From Paenibacillus thiaminolyticus (GTDB taxonomy: Bacteria; Bacillota; Bacilli; Paenibacillales; Paenibacillaceae): a DNA stretch of 64,000 nucleotides. The position numbers were made by a program, and so were the translations under genes. The DNA is taken from NCBI RefSeq assembly GCF_007066085.1, contig NZ_CP041405.1, forward strand, positions 1,798,001 to 1,862,000, read 5' to 3'. The notes beneath the pieces are model-generated. The model was not told where the DNA came from and searched no databases. It was given only the letters and a program-made list of their open reading frames with translations. Positions 8,648 to 18,614 of the stretch are shown piece after piece; within the stretch, counting starts at the first letter, position 1, and every line of letters begins with the position of its first letter.

Positions 8648-8749
8648 ATGGGCCACGTAGGAGGATACGGCGGTTTCTGGACGTCAACAGGTACAATTCT
8701 CGTGTTGTTCATTCTGTTAGTTATCGTTAGCCGCGCCCTTATCATCTGA
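8648..8749 (+). CDS. YjcZ-family sporulation peptide
   Basis: A 33-residue peptide: a glycine/tyrosine-rich start (MGHVGGYGGFW) followed by one hydrophobic helix (TILVLFILLVIVSRALII). This matches the small YjcZ/YhaI-like peptides of Bacillales, which are made in sporulating cells and associate with membranes. The ATG follows AAAGGAGGTTGTAAC, a very strong ribosome binding site. It is monocistronic with a perfect terminator. Confidence 0.82.
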   Translation: MGHVGGYGGFWTSTGTILVLFILLVIVSRALII

Positions 8750-8768
8750 TTCGGCGGCGCCGTAAACG

Positions 8769-8798
8769 CAAAGAGACCGCTCTAATGCGGTCTCTTTG
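8769..8798 (+). terminator. Terminator of the YjcZ-type gene
   Basis: CAAAGAGACCGC and GCGGTCTCTTTG form a perfect 12-bp stem with a 6-nt loop. Confidence 0.85.
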
Positions 8799-8844
8799 TA
8801 TTGCTGTATCGTGAAGACGGCATTAGCCGTCGCCTATTCACATT

Positions 8845-10395
8845 TTATTCGTCGCGTTGGCGGCGCCCTTCATCGTTGAAGCGGCGCGGTCTGCGATCCC
8901 CGTTGCGGTCCCGGGAATCTCCGCGGCTGCCGCCCCGGTTGTCGCGGCCATAACCGCCACGATTATCCCGGCCGTACCCTCCGCGGCGATCGCCGCCTCC
9001 TTGGCGTCCTCCGCGGTTATACGGCGCGGACAGCTTGCGGCCGCTGGAGCGCAGGTCCGGCTTGCGGCGCTTCACGCGAATCGGATCTTCCGGAGTCAGC
9101 GAAATCTGGACATCCTTCTTCTCGCCCGTCAGCAACTTGAATGCCGCGGACAGCAGATGCACCGAGTCGTATTGCTCGAGCAGTTGAATCGCAATGCCCT
9201 TGTATTCGTTCAAATCGGTATCCTTCAGCACTTCCATCATACGTTCGGCGGCAATGCGCTGCTTGCCCTCGATCGCATCCGCCAGTGTCGGAATCGGCTT
9301 GCGCGGGATGCGGTGGCGGGTAACCCGTTCGATGAAGTTCAAATGGTCAATCTCGCGCGGCGTCACGAACGACCAGGCGCTGCCTTCCTTGCCGGCGCGG
9401 CCGGTACGGCCGATGCGGTGCACGTAAGATTCCGGATCCTGCGGCAGGTCGAAGTTGATGACATGAGTAACCCCGGATACGTCCAAGCCCCGGGCTGCCA
9501 CGTCGGTAGCGACCAGCACATCGATACTGCCGTCGCGGAATTTGCGCATGACGTTGTCGCGCTGATTCTGGGACAGATCCCCGTGCAAGCCGTCAGCGGA
9601 ATAGCCGCGCTTCTGCAGCGCTTCGGACAGTTCGTCAACACGGCGCTTCGTGCGGCCGAATACAATCGCCAGCTCCGGCGATTCCATGTCGAGCAAGCGG
9701 CTCAATGCGTCGAACTTCACCCGTTCAGGTACTTCGATATAAGCTTGTTCGATCAGCGGAGCGCTCACCTGCTTCGGCATGACGGAGACATGCTCCGGAT
9801 CGCGCAGGAATTGATTCGCCAGCTTCTGGATGTTCGGAGGCATCGTGGCCGAGAACAGCATCGTCTGGCGCTCTTCCGGCACGAGGCTCAGAATCGACGT
9901 GATGTCTTCCATGAAGCCCATGTCGAGCATCTCGTCCGCCTCGTCCAATACGACCGTCTGCACATCGTTCAGACGAATCGTCTTACGGTTAATGTGGTCC
10001 AGCAAGCGGCCCGGCGTTCCGATAATAATCTGCGGGTGCTTCTTCAGTGCGCGAATCTGCCGGCCAATATCCTGTCCGCCATAAATCGGCAGGGAACGAA
10101 CTCCTTTGAATCGGGTCAGCTTGCCGATCTCTTCGGCTACCTGAATGGCTAACTCGCGGGTAGGGGTCATAACGAGAGCGACGACTCGCTCTTCCGACGG
10201 GTCAATCTTGGAGATAAGCGGAATTCCAAATGCGGCAGTCTTGCCTGTTCCTGTCTGAGCCTGTCCAATCAAGTCACGTCCCGTCATTGCTACCGGAATC
10301 GCTTTTTCTTGAATCGGAGTGGCTTCTTCAAACCCTAATTCCGTAATCGCTTGAAGCAATTTCGGCTCTAGGCCGAATTCTACAAATGTCTTCAA
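8845..10395 (-). CDS. cshA: DEAD-box RNA helicase CshA
   Basis: A 516-residue ATP-dependent RNA helicase. In order: Q motif ([12 protein letters not shown]), Walker [22 protein letters not shown], and the second RecA domain with [11 protein letters not shown] basic region rich in [11 protein letters not shown] and RGDSRDR repeats (about 450-516) should bind RNA. CshA relatives act in ribosome assembly, cold adaptation and the RNA degradosome. I place the start at the TTG (10395), ten bases after AAGGAG; the ATG at 10404 is only one base from that site. Confidence 0.95.
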   Translation of the reverse strand: MKTFVEFGLEPKLLQAITELGFEEATPIQEKAIPVAMTGRDLIGQAQTGTGKTAAFGIPLISKIDPSEERVVALVMTPTRELAIQVAEEIGKLTRFKGVRSLPIYGGQDIGRQIRALKKHPQIIIGTPGRLLDHINRKTIRLNDVQTVVLDEADEMLDMGFMEDITSILSLVPEERQTMLFSATMPPNIQKLANQFLRDPEHVSVMPKQVSAPLIEQAYIEVPERVKFDALSRLLDMESPELAIVFGRTKRRVDELSEALQKRGYSADGLHGDLSQNQRDNVMRKFRDGSIDVLVATDVAARGLDVSGVTHVINFDLPQDPESYVHRIGRTGRAGKEGSAWSFVTPREIDHLNFIERVTRHRIPRKPIPTLADAIEGKQRIAAERMMEVLKDTDLNEYKGIAIQLLEQYDSVHLLSAAFKLLTGEKKDVQISLTPEDPIRVKRRKPDLRSSGRKLSAPYNRGGRQGGGDRRGGYGRDNRGGYGRDNRGGSRGDSRDRNGDRRPRRFNDEGRRQRDE

Positions 10396-10665
10396 TATAT
10401 TCATACTCCTTCATTGTGGACAATCCACAGCCTTGTCTGTATTCTTAAGTAGCGCGACAATGGTGACGAAAGGCACTTCCAGCCGCTCGTCTTCTCATAT
10501 ACAATGCGGAGGGGTCCTGCACGGCGGACTTCCACCATGTAATCATATTATGGACATCGTGGGTATCATAAGCCTACTCAAGAATATCCAACATATTATA
10601 ACACAAACGATTGAAAGAATACCAGTTCCGAACTAACCAATACTACCTCATGAGGTGACATCACG

Positions 10666-11493
10666 TTGAAGCGAATTTTCCACTGCATCATTATCATCTT
10701 CGGCGCCGCCTGTATCGCCGCCTCCTTCAATCTGTTCCTGCTGCCGCACCATTTGCTTAGCGGCGGGTTATCGGGCGTGTCGCTGGTGACGAATTACTTG
10801 ACTGGCTGGAATCCAAGCATATTGTATTTCACCTTTAATCTTCCGATCTTGATCTGGGGCTGGTTCGTGCTGGGCAAGCGGTTCATCGGGTACAGCATTC
10901 TCAGCGTCGCCACTACGACCTGGCTGCTGACTGTCATCCCCGTCCATTCGGTGACCAATGAGCCGCTGCTTGCCGCCATCTTCGGCGGGACGCTCGTCGG
11001 GATCGGCAGCGGAGTCTCGCTGCGCGTCGGCGGTTCGTCCGGCGGCTTCGACATCATCGGATCGATCGTGACCCGCTATCGCGATTTCTCGATTCAGAGC
11101 ATCCTGATCGTCTTGAACGGTGCCGTTATTTTCTCGCACGGATACATATCCCAAGAATGGGAGCTTGTCCTCTATTCCATGGTGTCTATCTTCACGACGA
11201 GCAAAATTATCGGCACGATCTACATCAACCACTACAAGGTGACCGTGTTTATCATTACCCGGGAGAAGGAAGCGCTAATCAACAAGCTGCTCTGTCTTCC
11301 GCACGGCGTAACCGTCATCAAAACGCGAGGCGCGTTCACCGACATCGAGAAGGACATGCTCATGACCGTGACGACCCGCTACGAGCTGCCCGATCTGAAG
11401 CGCAGCATCATGGAGATCGATCCGAAGGCATTCGTCAATATCGTGGAGACGGTCGGCGTCATTGGCAATTTCCGCCGGCCGATGTCGAAGTAA
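10666..11493 (+). CDS. yitT: YitT-family membrane protein
   Basis: A 275-residue protein with an N-terminal membrane half (about five segments, with GGLSGVSLVTNY and RVGGSSGGFDIIGSIV) and a C-terminal DUF2179 domain (HGVTVIKTRGAFTDIEKDML). This two-part build defines the YitT/YxkD group of Bacillales, whose function is not known. The start is a TTG, 10 bases after TGAGGTGA. It converges on the FMN reductase gene across a terminator. Confidence 0.9.
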   Translation: MKRIFHCIIIIFGAACIAASFNLFLLPHHLLSGGLSGVSLVTNYLTGWNPSILYFTFNLPILIWGWFVLGKRFIGYSILSVATTTWLLTVIPVHSVTNEPLLAAIFGGTLVGIGSGVSLRVGGSSGGFDIIGSIVTRYRDFSIQSILIVLNGAVIFSHGYISQEWELVLYSMVSIFTTSKIIGTIYINHYKVTVFIITREKEALINKLLCLPHGVTVIKTRGAFTDIEKDMLMTVTTRYELPDLKRSIMEIDPKAFVNIVETVGVIGNFRRPMSK

Positions 11494-11530
11494 GGATTCT
11501 GCGGGGACATGCTCCCTCCCGCCAAAAACC

Positions 11531-11557
11531 AAGCCCACCCTAAGCAAGGGCGGGCTT
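11531..11557. terminator. Terminator between convergent genes
   Basis: AAGCCCACCC pairs with AGGGCGGGCTT (one wobble) around the loop TAAGCA. Confidence 0.75.
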
Positions 11558-11598
11558 GTTCGCTGATCTTATGAGTTCATCCGGACAACCTGCGATTT

Positions 11599-12135
11599 TT
11601 AGAGCGCGCGCGTATTTTGCGCCAGCGCCAGGAAATAGTCCAGCGTCTTGTTCACGCGCTGCACGACATGATCATGCGCCGGCACGCCGTCAGCCGCGAA
11701 TTCCCGCTGATCTCCTCCGATCGAAATCCACTCCGGGCAGTTGATTCCATGCAGATTCCGCACGATTGTCTGGAGGTGGGTCAAGGAGCTGACGCCGACC
11801 GCCCCGCCGGCCGAGCTGACCGACAGCACCACCTTGTTGTTGAAATATTCGAAATTCAAGTAGTCAAGCGCATTTTTCAGCACGCCCGACAAGGTGCCAT
11901 GGTATTCCGGCGTCGCCAGCACAATCGCGTCGCTCTCCTTAACCGCCTTCTTCAGACGAAGCACGTTCGCGTTCTCTTCGTTCACGTCCGGGTTGTACCA
12001 AGGAAGCGGCAGAAGATGAAGCTCCACGACCTCCACCTCATGATCCTCCCCTTGCAGCCGTGCCGCGATATAGCGCACCAGCTTGGAGCTGGTCGCATCC
12101 GCGTGATTGCTCCCGGCAATACATACTATACGCAC
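11599..12135 (-). CDS. NADPH-dependent FMN reductase family protein
   Basis: About 178 residues with a flavodoxin-like fold. The FMN phosphate loop is GSNHADATSSKLV, and the second flavin-binding stretch is TPEYHGTLSGVLKNALDYL, followed by SSAGGAVGVSSLTHL. Relatives include azobenzene reductase YhdA and chromate/quinone reductases that use NAD(P)H. The start is the GTG at 12135, 8 bases after AAGGAGAG; the upstream in-frame extension has no site. The physiological substrate is unknown. Confidence 0.88.
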   Translation of the reverse strand: MRIVCIAGSNHADATSSKLVRYIAARLQGEDHEVEVVELHLLPLPWYNPDVNEENANVLRLKKAVKESDAIVLATPEYHGTLSGVLKNALDYLNFEYFNNKVVLSVSSAGGAVGVSSLTHLQTIVRNLHGINCPEWISIGGDQREFAADGVPAHDHVVQRVNKTLDYFLALAQNTRAL

Positions 12136-12206
12136 AATCTTCTCTCCTTCCATCATGTTGCGGTTAGCAAGCGAACATCGCCTTCCGCTTCGTGTCCACA
12201 AAGGAC

Positions 12207-12237
12207 GGAAGCGGACGCTTTGAACGAATAACCTTAC
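12207..12237 (+). repeat. Degenerate copy of the short TTTGAAC element
   Basis: GCGGACGCTTTGAACGAATAAC resembles the elements near 3059, 6150 and 30040 over about 22 bases. Confidence 0.3.
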
Positions 12238-12438
12238 TTAACGGGAGGGGATGACATACCCGCTGCCCGAACGGCAGCGCTTCTTTTCCAGCAACGCCAG
12301 GTCTGTCCATTCTGCGCCCGGGGCTTCGCGCGTCACATACGCTTCCGCATGCGCGAATGCTTCTGCTTCCGACTCTGCCACTACGACGCAGACAAACGGT
12401 CCCTGCGCCGATGATGCTTCCAACCGGTATATGTACAT
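12238..12438 (-). CDS. DUF3906-family small protein
   Basis: A 66-residue protein. MYIYRLEA at the start, ESEAEAFAHAEAYV in the middle and LLEKKRCRSGSGYVI near the end match the small DUF3906 family of Bacillales, which has no known function. The ATG follows GGGAGGGACAAGGC. It lies directly upstream of the FMN reductase gene, about 100 bp away on the same strand. Confidence 0.75.
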   Translation of the reverse strand: MYIYRLEASSAQGPFVCVVVAESEAEAFAHAEAYVTREAPGAEWTDLALLEKKRCRSGSGYVIPSR

Positions 12439-12596
12439 GCCTTGTCCCTCCCCTTTCGCAAATCATACATAAACAGGAAGTAACCGTCAAGAACAGGATC
12501 CGTCTGCAGCATGACGAGGTTGTCGCCCTAGGAAGGAGGCAGGGTTGATCTTCTTGCTTCCGTGAGTGTTAGTCTAATTGCTTCCGTGAATGCAAG

Positions 12597-12635
12597 ACAC
12601 CGCGCCTCAGATCCGCCTTCTGAAAGCCGCGGTGT
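12597..12635 (-). terminator. Probable terminator of the opp operon
   Basis: ACACCGCG and CGCGGTGT enclose a further partly paired loop (CTCAGA/TCTGAAAG). It lies 12 bases past the oppF stop; the T-run is weak (CTTGCATT). Confidence 0.5.
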
Positions 12636-12647
12636 ATTATGGTTCGC

Positions 12648-13601
12648 CTACAACGATATTTTTTTCCTGTATGCCTCGGCTTCCGACGGAGACGCATAGA
12701 CAAAATGACCCGGCCGAATCTCAATCAACTCCGGACGTTCCGACTTATAATCATGGATGTCCGGATTGTAGTATATCCGCTTGCGGTTCCGCTCGTGATG
12801 CGGATCCGGCAGCGGTATCGCTGACAGCAGCGACTGCGTATACGGGTGCAGCGGCCGTGTATACAATTCATCGGCATTGGCCAGCTCCACGAGCTTGCCG
12901 TTGTACATGACGCCGATCCGATCGGAGAAATATTTGACGACCGACAAATCATGCGCGATGAACAATATCGTCAGCCCCAGCTTCTTCCGCAGCCGGTTCA
13001 GCAGATTCAGCACCTGGGCTTGGATCGATACGTCCAGCGCCGATATCGGCTCGTCCGCGATAATCAGATCAGGATTCGTAATCAGCGCCCGCGCGATGCC
13101 GATCCGCTGCCGCTGGCCTCCGGAAAATTCGTGAGGGTACCGGCTCGCATGCTCTTTGGTCAAGCCGACCGTCTCCAAAATGTCATAGACCATGGCAAGC
13201 ATCTCTTTTTCGTTCTTGCACAGCTTGTTTATTTTCAGGCCTTCCCCGATAATTTCCTTCACCGTCATGCGCGGGTTCAGCGAAGCGATCGGATCCTGGA
13301 AAATCATCTGCATGCCGCGCGTCACTTCTTGTCTCGCTTCCTTGCTCAACCGACCCGAAATCAGCTTCCCATTGAAGTAAATTTCCCCGCCCGTAGGCTG
13401 GTACAGACGGATAATCGTCCTGCCGGTCGTCGTCTTGCCGCAGCCGGATTCGCCGACGAGACCGAACGTCTCCCCCTTGTGAATCGTGAAGCTGACATCG
13501 TCGACCGCCTTCAGCACCGTTTTCCTCCGTCCGAAGCCGCTCGTGAAGTATTGCTTCAGATTTTTCACTTCCAGCACCGGCTGTACCGTCGAATTCGTCA
13601 T
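12648..13601 (-). CDS. oppF: Oligopeptide ABC importer, ATP-binding protein OppF
   Basis: A 317-residue ABC ATPase. Walker A is GESGCGKTT, the signature is [15 protein letters not shown], Walker B is [12 protein letters not shown], and the H-loop is FIAHDLSVV. The C-terminal oligopeptide-transporter extension ([21 protein letters not shown]) is present. With OppD it powers peptide import through OppBC. It starts one base after the oppD stop, so it is translationally coupled and last in the operon. Confidence 0.95.
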   Translation of the reverse strand: MTNSTVQPVLEVKNLKQYFTSGFGRRKTVLKAVDDVSFTIHKGETFGLVGESGCGKTTTGRTIIRLYQPTGGEIYFNGKLISGRLSKEARQEVTRGMQMIFQDPIASLNPRMTVKEIIGEGLKINKLCKNEKEMLAMVYDILETVGLTKEHASRYPHEFSGGQRQRIGIARALITNPDLIIADEPISALDVSIQAQVLNLLNRLRKKLGLTILFIAHDLSVVKYFSDRIGVMYNGKLVELANADELYTRPLHPYTQSLLSAIPLPDPHHERNRKRIYYNPDIHDYKSERPELIEIRPGHFVYASPSEAEAYRKKISL

Positions 13602-13602
13602 C

Positions 13603-14658
13603 TTATCGCACCAGCCTTTCGGTTTGCTGCGCTATCCGCCGCTTCAGGACATCGGGAAGCTGCACGGGCGGAGCATTCGGGTGAAGGAGCCATGTGGCGG
13701 CGAAGTGCGTATCGCTCACTTGGTACATCGGCGGCTCTTCTTCGAAGTCGATGCGCATCGCATAGCGGTTGCGCGGCGCGAACGCGTCTCCCTGCGGCGG
13801 GTACAGCATGTTCGGCGGCGTGCCCGGAATCACGAGCAGCTCATCCGATGCGCTCGTATCCAGATCGGGCATTGAGACGAGCAGGCTCCATGTATACGGA
13901 TGCTTCGGATTATAGAAAATCTCATCGACCGTGCCGTATTCCACAACTTTGCCAGCATACATGACCGCTACCCGATCCGCCATATTCGCCACAACGCCCA
14001 AATCATGAGTAATAAAAATGACCGATAGCTGGCGCTCTTTTTGAATTTGCTTGATCAGATCAAGAATTTGCGCCTGAATCGTCACATCCAGCGCCGTCGT
14101 CGGTTCATCGCAGATCAGGATTTCTGGATCACTCGCCAGCGCGATGGCGATGACGATCCGCTGTCTCATCCCTCCCGAAAATTGGAACGGATACTGCTCG
14201 AACCGCTTCTCCGGATCGGGAATGCCGACCGCTATCATCAGCTCCAGCGCTCTTTCCCGCGCCTTCGCCCTGCTGATGTTGTGCGCCCGGAGCGCTTCCA
14301 TAATCTGCTTCCCAACCTTCATGATCGGATTCAACGAAGACATCGGATCCTGAAAGATCATCGCGATTTTAGAGCCGCGGATTCGCGTAAATTGCCGCTC
14401 CGAATATTGGGTCAGATCATCCCCTTGATACAGAATGCTTCCGTTCTCGATATTGGCGTTTTTCGACAAAATGCCCATAATCGCTTTATTGGTCACCGAT
14501 TTGCCCGAGCCCGATTCGCCGACAATCGCCAGCGTCTCTCCGCGATGCAGCTCGAAGCCTACGCCGCGCACGGCATGAATCTTGCCCGCAAAGGTGTTGA
14601 ACGTAATGCGCAAGTCCTTGACCTGCAATACCGTTTCCTTGTTCGTTGTCACAGTCAT
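13603..14658 (-). CDS. oppD: Oligopeptide ABC importer, ATP-binding protein OppD
   Basis: A 351-residue ABC ATPase with Walker A GESGSGKSV, signature FSGGMRQRIVIAIAL, Walker B LICDEPTTALD and switch histidine FITHDLGVV. The C-terminal oligo_HPY extension (YNPKHPYTWSLL) is followed by a longer tail (residues 300-351) that in this family often holds an iron-sulfur or regulatory region; no CxxC cluster is visible here. It starts 17 bp after oppC with GGGGTGAAGACAG before the ATG. Confidence 0.95.
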   Translation of the reverse strand: MTVTTNKETVLQVKDLRITFNTFAGKIHAVRGVGFELHRGETLAIVGESGSGKSVTNKAIMGILSKNANIENGSILYQGDDLTQYSERQFTRIRGSKIAMIFQDPMSSLNPIMKVGKQIMEALRAHNISRAKARERALELMIAVGIPDPEKRFEQYPFQFSGGMRQRIVIAIALASDPEILICDEPTTALDVTIQAQILDLIKQIQKERQLSVIFITHDLGVVANMADRVAVMYAGKVVEYGTVDEIFYNPKHPYTWSLLVSMPDLDTSASDELLVIPGTPPNMLYPPQGDAFAPRNRYAMRIDFEEEPPMYQVSDTHFAATWLLHPNAPPVQLPDVLKRRIAQQTERLVR

Positions 14659-14675
14659 CTGTCTTCACCCCGCTC

Positions 14676-15812
14676 CTATTCTTGTCCTCTTAGCGTCGGA
14701 TCAAAAGCATCTCGCAATCCGTTCCCGAACAAGTTGAACGAGAGCATCAGAATCGAGATGACGATGGCCGGGAACAGCGTCAAATGTGGATGATCGAGCA
14801 GCAATTTCTGACCATCCGACAGGAGAACGCCAATCGAAGGATCGGGCGCCGCGATCCCCAATCCGAGATAAGACAGGAACGCCTCGGTGAATATAGCTCC
14901 CGGAACGGCAAGCGTCGCTTGCGTAATGATCGGACCGATAGCGTTCGGCAGGATGTGCCGGAAGATAAGCGCCCGATCTTTGGCCCCCATCGTTCGCGAT
15001 GCCAATACATATTCCTGCCCCTTGTATTTATAGAACTGGGCCCGAATCATCCGGCTCATCCCGATCCAGCCGGTGATGACCATCGCCAAAATGATCGGCA
15101 TAATCCCCGCTCCCAAATACATGACAAATAGAATAACGAGCACAAGCGACGGGACACCGTTCAATATTTCGATAATCCGCTGCATAATCATGTCTATCCT
15201 GCCGCCGTAATACCCGCATATCGATCCGTAGGTGATGCCAATGAGCACGTTAATCGTAACGGCCACAAATCCGATCAGAAGCGAAATGCGCGTCCCTTTC
15301 CACAGTCGCGTCCACTGATCACGCCCCAGCGAATCGGTGCCCATCCAAAAATACTGATCCTTTGCTTCTTTCAATTGGTACATGTCAACTTTCGCCTTCA
15401 CCATCGGAATTTTACGGCCGCGATAATCCATTTCGAATTCATCGATGATTTTGACGACGCTGTCTTTATATTTCCCATCCAGATTGGCCTTTTGAATATC
15501 CAACGTCCTCGTACCGTCGAAGATGCCCAGCTTCTCAATCCCCGGCACACGCGGCGGCAGCAAGGTCCATTCAATATTCTGCTCGCGGTATGTAAAAGAG
15601 CTGATCAGCGGCGCGATGATCGCCATCATGATGATCAAGCCGATAAAAAAAGCGGCGACGGTGGACGCTTTATTTTTGCGGAAACGCAGTATTGCGTCCT
15701 TGAAGAAGCCGATCGCCTGGCCTTCGAACTTCTGATCGGCAAGCTGCTTCTCGCGCTGCACCAGCTCGAACGGGTTCTGCCCCTTGCGTTTCTCCGTTTC
15801 GATGTTCATCAT
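14676..15812 (-). CDS. oppC: Oligopeptide ABC importer, permease OppC
   Basis: A 378-residue permease with six membrane segments. A leading cytoplasmic stretch of about 45 residues and a roughly 100-residue external insert between segments 1 and 2 make it longer than dipeptide permeases and typical of OppC. The EAA loop that contacts the ATPases is YVLASRTMGAKDRALIFRHI. The ATG overlaps the oppB stop (ATGA), after GGGAGGGAAGAA, so the two permeases are made together. Confidence 0.95.
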   Translation of the reverse strand: MMNIETEKRKGQNPFELVQREKQLADQKFEGQAIGFFKDAILRFRKNKASTVAAFFIGLIIMMAIIAPLISSFTYREQNIEWTLLPPRVPGIEKLGIFDGTRTLDIQKANLDGKYKDSVVKIIDEFEMDYRGRKIPMVKAKVDMYQLKEAKDQYFWMGTDSLGRDQWTRLWKGTRISLLIGFVAVTINVLIGITYGSICGYYGGRIDMIMQRIIEILNGVPSLVLVILFVMYLGAGIMPIILAMVITGWIGMSRMIRAQFYKYKGQEYVLASRTMGAKDRALIFRHILPNAIGPIITQATLAVPGAIFTEAFLSYLGLGIAAPDPSIGVLLSDGQKLLLDHPHLTLFPAIVISILMLSFNLFGNGLRDAFDPTLRGQE

Positions 15813-16756
15813 TTCTTCCCTCCCATCCGGATCCGCGGATCAATGATGCCGTATGATAAGTCCACGACCAAAATACTGATCAAGCCGATCAAGGAATAAA
15901 AGAACATGATGGCAATCGTTAACGGATGATCGAGAGCGGTAATCGAGTTGATCATCAGGGAGCCAAGCCCCGGCACGCCAAAAATATTCTCGATGACGAT
16001 CGCTCCCGACAAGATCGAGAAAAACAGCGGAATAATAATATTCGCCAGCGGAACGAACGAGTTGCGAATCGCATGACGCAGGGTCGCCTGCCTAAGGGTA
16101 AGCCCCTTCGTCCGGGCCAGCAGCATATAATCCGAGTTGAGCGCTTCGCATAATTCCGCCCGTAAATAGCGGGTAATGATCGCGATTTCACCGAAGGATA
16201 GCGCCAGAACCGGCAAAATCATCGATTGCAGCTTCGTCCAGCTCAGCGACTGCTCCGCCGAGAGCAGGATCGGCACCAGCTCCCATTTGAATGCGACGAT
16301 ATACTGCAGCAGGGCCGCGAAGACGAACGACGGCACCGAGATGAACAACACGACCATAATATTAAGCGTATGATCCGTGGCAGTATTCTTCTTGAGAGCT
16401 GCCCAAATACCGAGCATGATGCCGATCGGCAGTGTAAAGACAAGCGCGAAAATATTGAGCTGAATCGTGATCGGAAGCTTGTCCTTAATGATATTGAAGA
16501 CCGGAACATTCGGCTGCATCTTAATGGAGTCGCCGAAATTGAAGGTCAGGAAATCTTGCAAAAAATAAACGTATTGGACAACAAGCGGCTTGTCCAAATG
16601 ATATTTCGCTTCAATGCGCTCTTTCACGTCCAGCGGGAGCATCGGGTCGCTTACGATGCTCCCGGGCATCGAATGGATCAAGAAGAATAACAGGCTGATG
16701 ATCAAAAACAAAGTGATTGCCATTGCAACCAGTCTTTGCGATATGTAACGCAGCAT
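15809..16756 (-). CDS. oppB: Oligopeptide ABC importer, permease OppB
   Basis: A 315-residue permease. It begins with MLRYISQRLVAMAITLFLII, the usual OppB/DppB start, and has six membrane segments and the EAA-type loop YMLLARTKGLTLRQATLRHA. It pairs with OppC to form the channel. The ATG follows AAAAGGAGC. A hairpin in the 73-bp gap behind oppA may lower its expression relative to the binding protein. Confidence 0.95.
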   Translation of the reverse strand: MLRYISQRLVAMAITLFLIISLLFFLIHSMPGSIVSDPMLPLDVKERIEAKYHLDKPLVVQYVYFLQDFLTFNFGDSIKMQPNVPVFNIIKDKLPITIQLNIFALVFTLPIGIMLGIWAALKKNTATDHTLNIMVVLFISVPSFVFAALLQYIVAFKWELVPILLSAEQSLSWTKLQSMILPVLALSFGEIAIITRYLRAELCEALNSDYMLLARTKGLTLRQATLRHAIRNSFVPLANIIIPLFFSILSGAIVIENIFGVPGLGSLMINSITALDHPLTIAIMFFYSLIGLISILVVDLSYGIIDPRIRMGGKK

Positions 16757-16783
16757 AGGCCTGAAGCTCCTTTTCGCAAATTC

Positions 16784-16819
16784 GGAGACCTCGCGCAGCG
16801 AAGGCCGTGCAAGGTCTCC
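16784..16819 (-). terminator. Stem-loop between oppA and oppB
   Basis: GGAGACCT pairs with AGGTCTCC, with more pairing inside (TGC/GCG region). There is no T-run, so it may act as a 3' stabilising or attenuating hairpin that keeps oppA mRNA in excess, as seen in other binding-protein operons. Confidence 0.55.
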
Positions 16820-16829
16820 AATCTTTTAC

Positions 16830-18614
16830 TTAGTCATGAATAATGGATTGCAGTGGAGCAAACTCGACCGACGGGAAATACGTCCCTTTAGCCTTTAATT
16901 CAATCCGGTCCTGATATAGCACCGCATTATTATTTTGGAATACCGGAACTTGCGGAACAAAATCCAACAGCATTTTTTCCATTTCCGCCAAGGCTTCGAG
17001 TCTTTCCTGCGGCTTCAGCAGCAAATCCCCAATCGTCGTGCGCTTTTGCAGTTCATCGAATTCAGGACTGCTGAAGCGATGCGAACGGTTCGGGAAATCG
17101 GTTCTCCATGCCTTCATGCTGGACCATGGGTTGAACGCATTTTGGGTGATAGAGCCGATGCCGAGATCGAAATCTCCATCCCGATATGTGTCGTAAGCGG
17201 CGCTAGGCGGCATGGCGCGCAGCTTGATGTCGATCCGGTCTTGGCCGAACAGATTCTCGTACAGCTCTTCCGTCATTTCGGCCGTTCTCTTCATATTTTC
17301 CTGACCGTCGAAGTAAGTGATCTCGATCGTAATCTTTTTGTTGCCGTTCGCCGCATAAGCTTTGTCGAAGTATTCCTTCGCCAGCTCCGGATCATAGCCG
17401 GCTCCTTCAGGCACTATCGCTTTGGCCTCATCCGTTTCGCGATATCTTTGACCCTCTTTATAGTCTCCTACCATGTTCAAGGTGGAGATATAATACGGTG
17501 CAGCCTTGTAGGTTTTAAATATCCCTTTTACTATTTTTTCGCGATCGATTCCATAGAACAATGCTTTACGCAGGTCGTTGTTGGCCAGAATCGGGTTTTT
17601 CTTCGACTCCGAGTTGATATAATATCCCCATACGCCTCTGGCTTCGGTATACACAACCCTCGGATCGTCGCCATATTTATCGAATTGCTCTCCGCTGATC
17701 GTGACATATTCAATTTCGCCCTTCTCCCACAATTGCATGCGGGTAGACTGCTCCGAGACGACCCGGCTCTCGATGCGATCCGGCGTATATACGTCTTTCA
17801 GCGGCGCATCCGGATTCTTCTCAAATATGCGGTACTGGTCACGCACCCAATCCGTCAGACGGTAGGTCCCGCTAGAAGGGACTTGCTCCCGCGTCGTGCC
17901 ATAGGTTGTTGCGGTTCTATCCGCATTCATTCCGGCTTCATACAACTGCTTGTGAATAGGCGATGTCGATCCTCCGCCTGCGAAGACAAGGAAGACGTCG
18001 ATTTCCGGCATTGCCGTCTCCAGGACGATTTCCAGAGTCAGATCATCCTTTGCTTTAATGCCGACCTCTTCCCATTTGGCCTCGCCCTTAAAATAACTGT
18101 TAGCGCTTACAACAGGGATGTTATCGAACAACATGAATGCATTGCGGTTGACCAGCTTCGGATCCAGCAGCATTTGGTGTGAATATTCGTAATCATGAGC
18201 CGTTATCGGTGTCCCGTCCGCCCATTTCAGTCCTTCCTTCAGCTTGAAGGTCCATGTTTTGTTGTCGCTTGTCTCGGGCAAATCAACGGCGTGGTTAGGA
18301 ACAAATTTTACATTGTCTGTAGCTTCGTCATAGATCAATTCAAGCAAATTTCCATATATATACTCCATTAGTAACGACGTCTCCGCACTCTCACTCGTGT
18401 GCTGGTTGAATGTCTCTGCCGACAAGCCTGAGAAACGAACTACGGTTGGCTTCGCGGAAGCTTCCTTATCCCCGGTATTTTCCTTGCTTTCCCCCTCTGT
18501 GCTCTCTTGCTTCGTTTGGCTGGCGTCATTCCCTCCTCCGCTGGTGCAACCAGCAAAGGTCAGCGCCATCAACATGGCCAAAATCACCAAGAACGGTTTT
18601 TTTGGCTGTGTCAT
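16830..18614 (-). CDS. oppA: Oligopeptide-binding lipoprotein OppA
   Basis: A 594-residue solute-binding protein of the SBP_bac_5 family. The signal peptide ends in a lipobox, LTFAGC (Cys 23), followed by a serine/glutamate-rich linker to about residue 55. The typical core follows, with LKEGLKWADGTPITAHDYEYS and ADGT, and the late region LAKEYFDKAYA. It captures peptides outside the membrane and hands them to OppBC. The ATG lies after GAGGAGGGG. It is the first gene of the operon; the promoter must be in 18615-18960 but I could not fix it. Confidence 0.95.
   Translation of the reverse strand: MTQPKKPFLVILAMLMALTFAGCTSGGGNDASQTKQESTEGESKENTGDKEASAKPTVVRFSGLSAETFNQHTSESAETSLLMEYIYGNLLELIYDEATDNVKFVPNHAVDLPETSDNKTWTFKLKEGLKWADGTPITAHDYEYSHQMLLDPKLVNRNAFMLFDNIPVVSANSYFKGEAKWEEVGIKAKDDLTLEIVLETAMPEIDVFLVFAGGGSTSPIHKQLYEAGMNADRTATTYGTTREQVPSSGTYRLTDWVRDQYRIFEKNPDAPLKDVYTPDRIESRVVSEQSTRMQLWEKGEIEYVTISGEQFDKYGDDPRVVYTEARGVWGYYINSESKKNPILANNDLRKALFYGIDREKIVKGIFKTYKAAPYYISTLNMVGDYKEGQRYRETDEAKAIVPEGAGYDPELAKEYFDKAYAANGNKKITIEITYFDGQENMKRTAEMTEELYENLFGQDRIDIKLRAMPPSAAYDTYRDGDFDLGIGSITQNAFNPWSSMKAWRTDFPNRSHRFSSPEFDELQKRTTIGDLLLKPQERLEALAEMEKMLLDFVPQVPVFQNNNAVLYQDRIELKAKGTYFPSVEFAPLQSIIHD

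Noticed and set aside
8857..10152. 431-codon plus-strand frame opposite cshA
   Set aside because: It is the antisense shadow of a high-GC helicase gene that has all DEAD-box motifs on the other strand.
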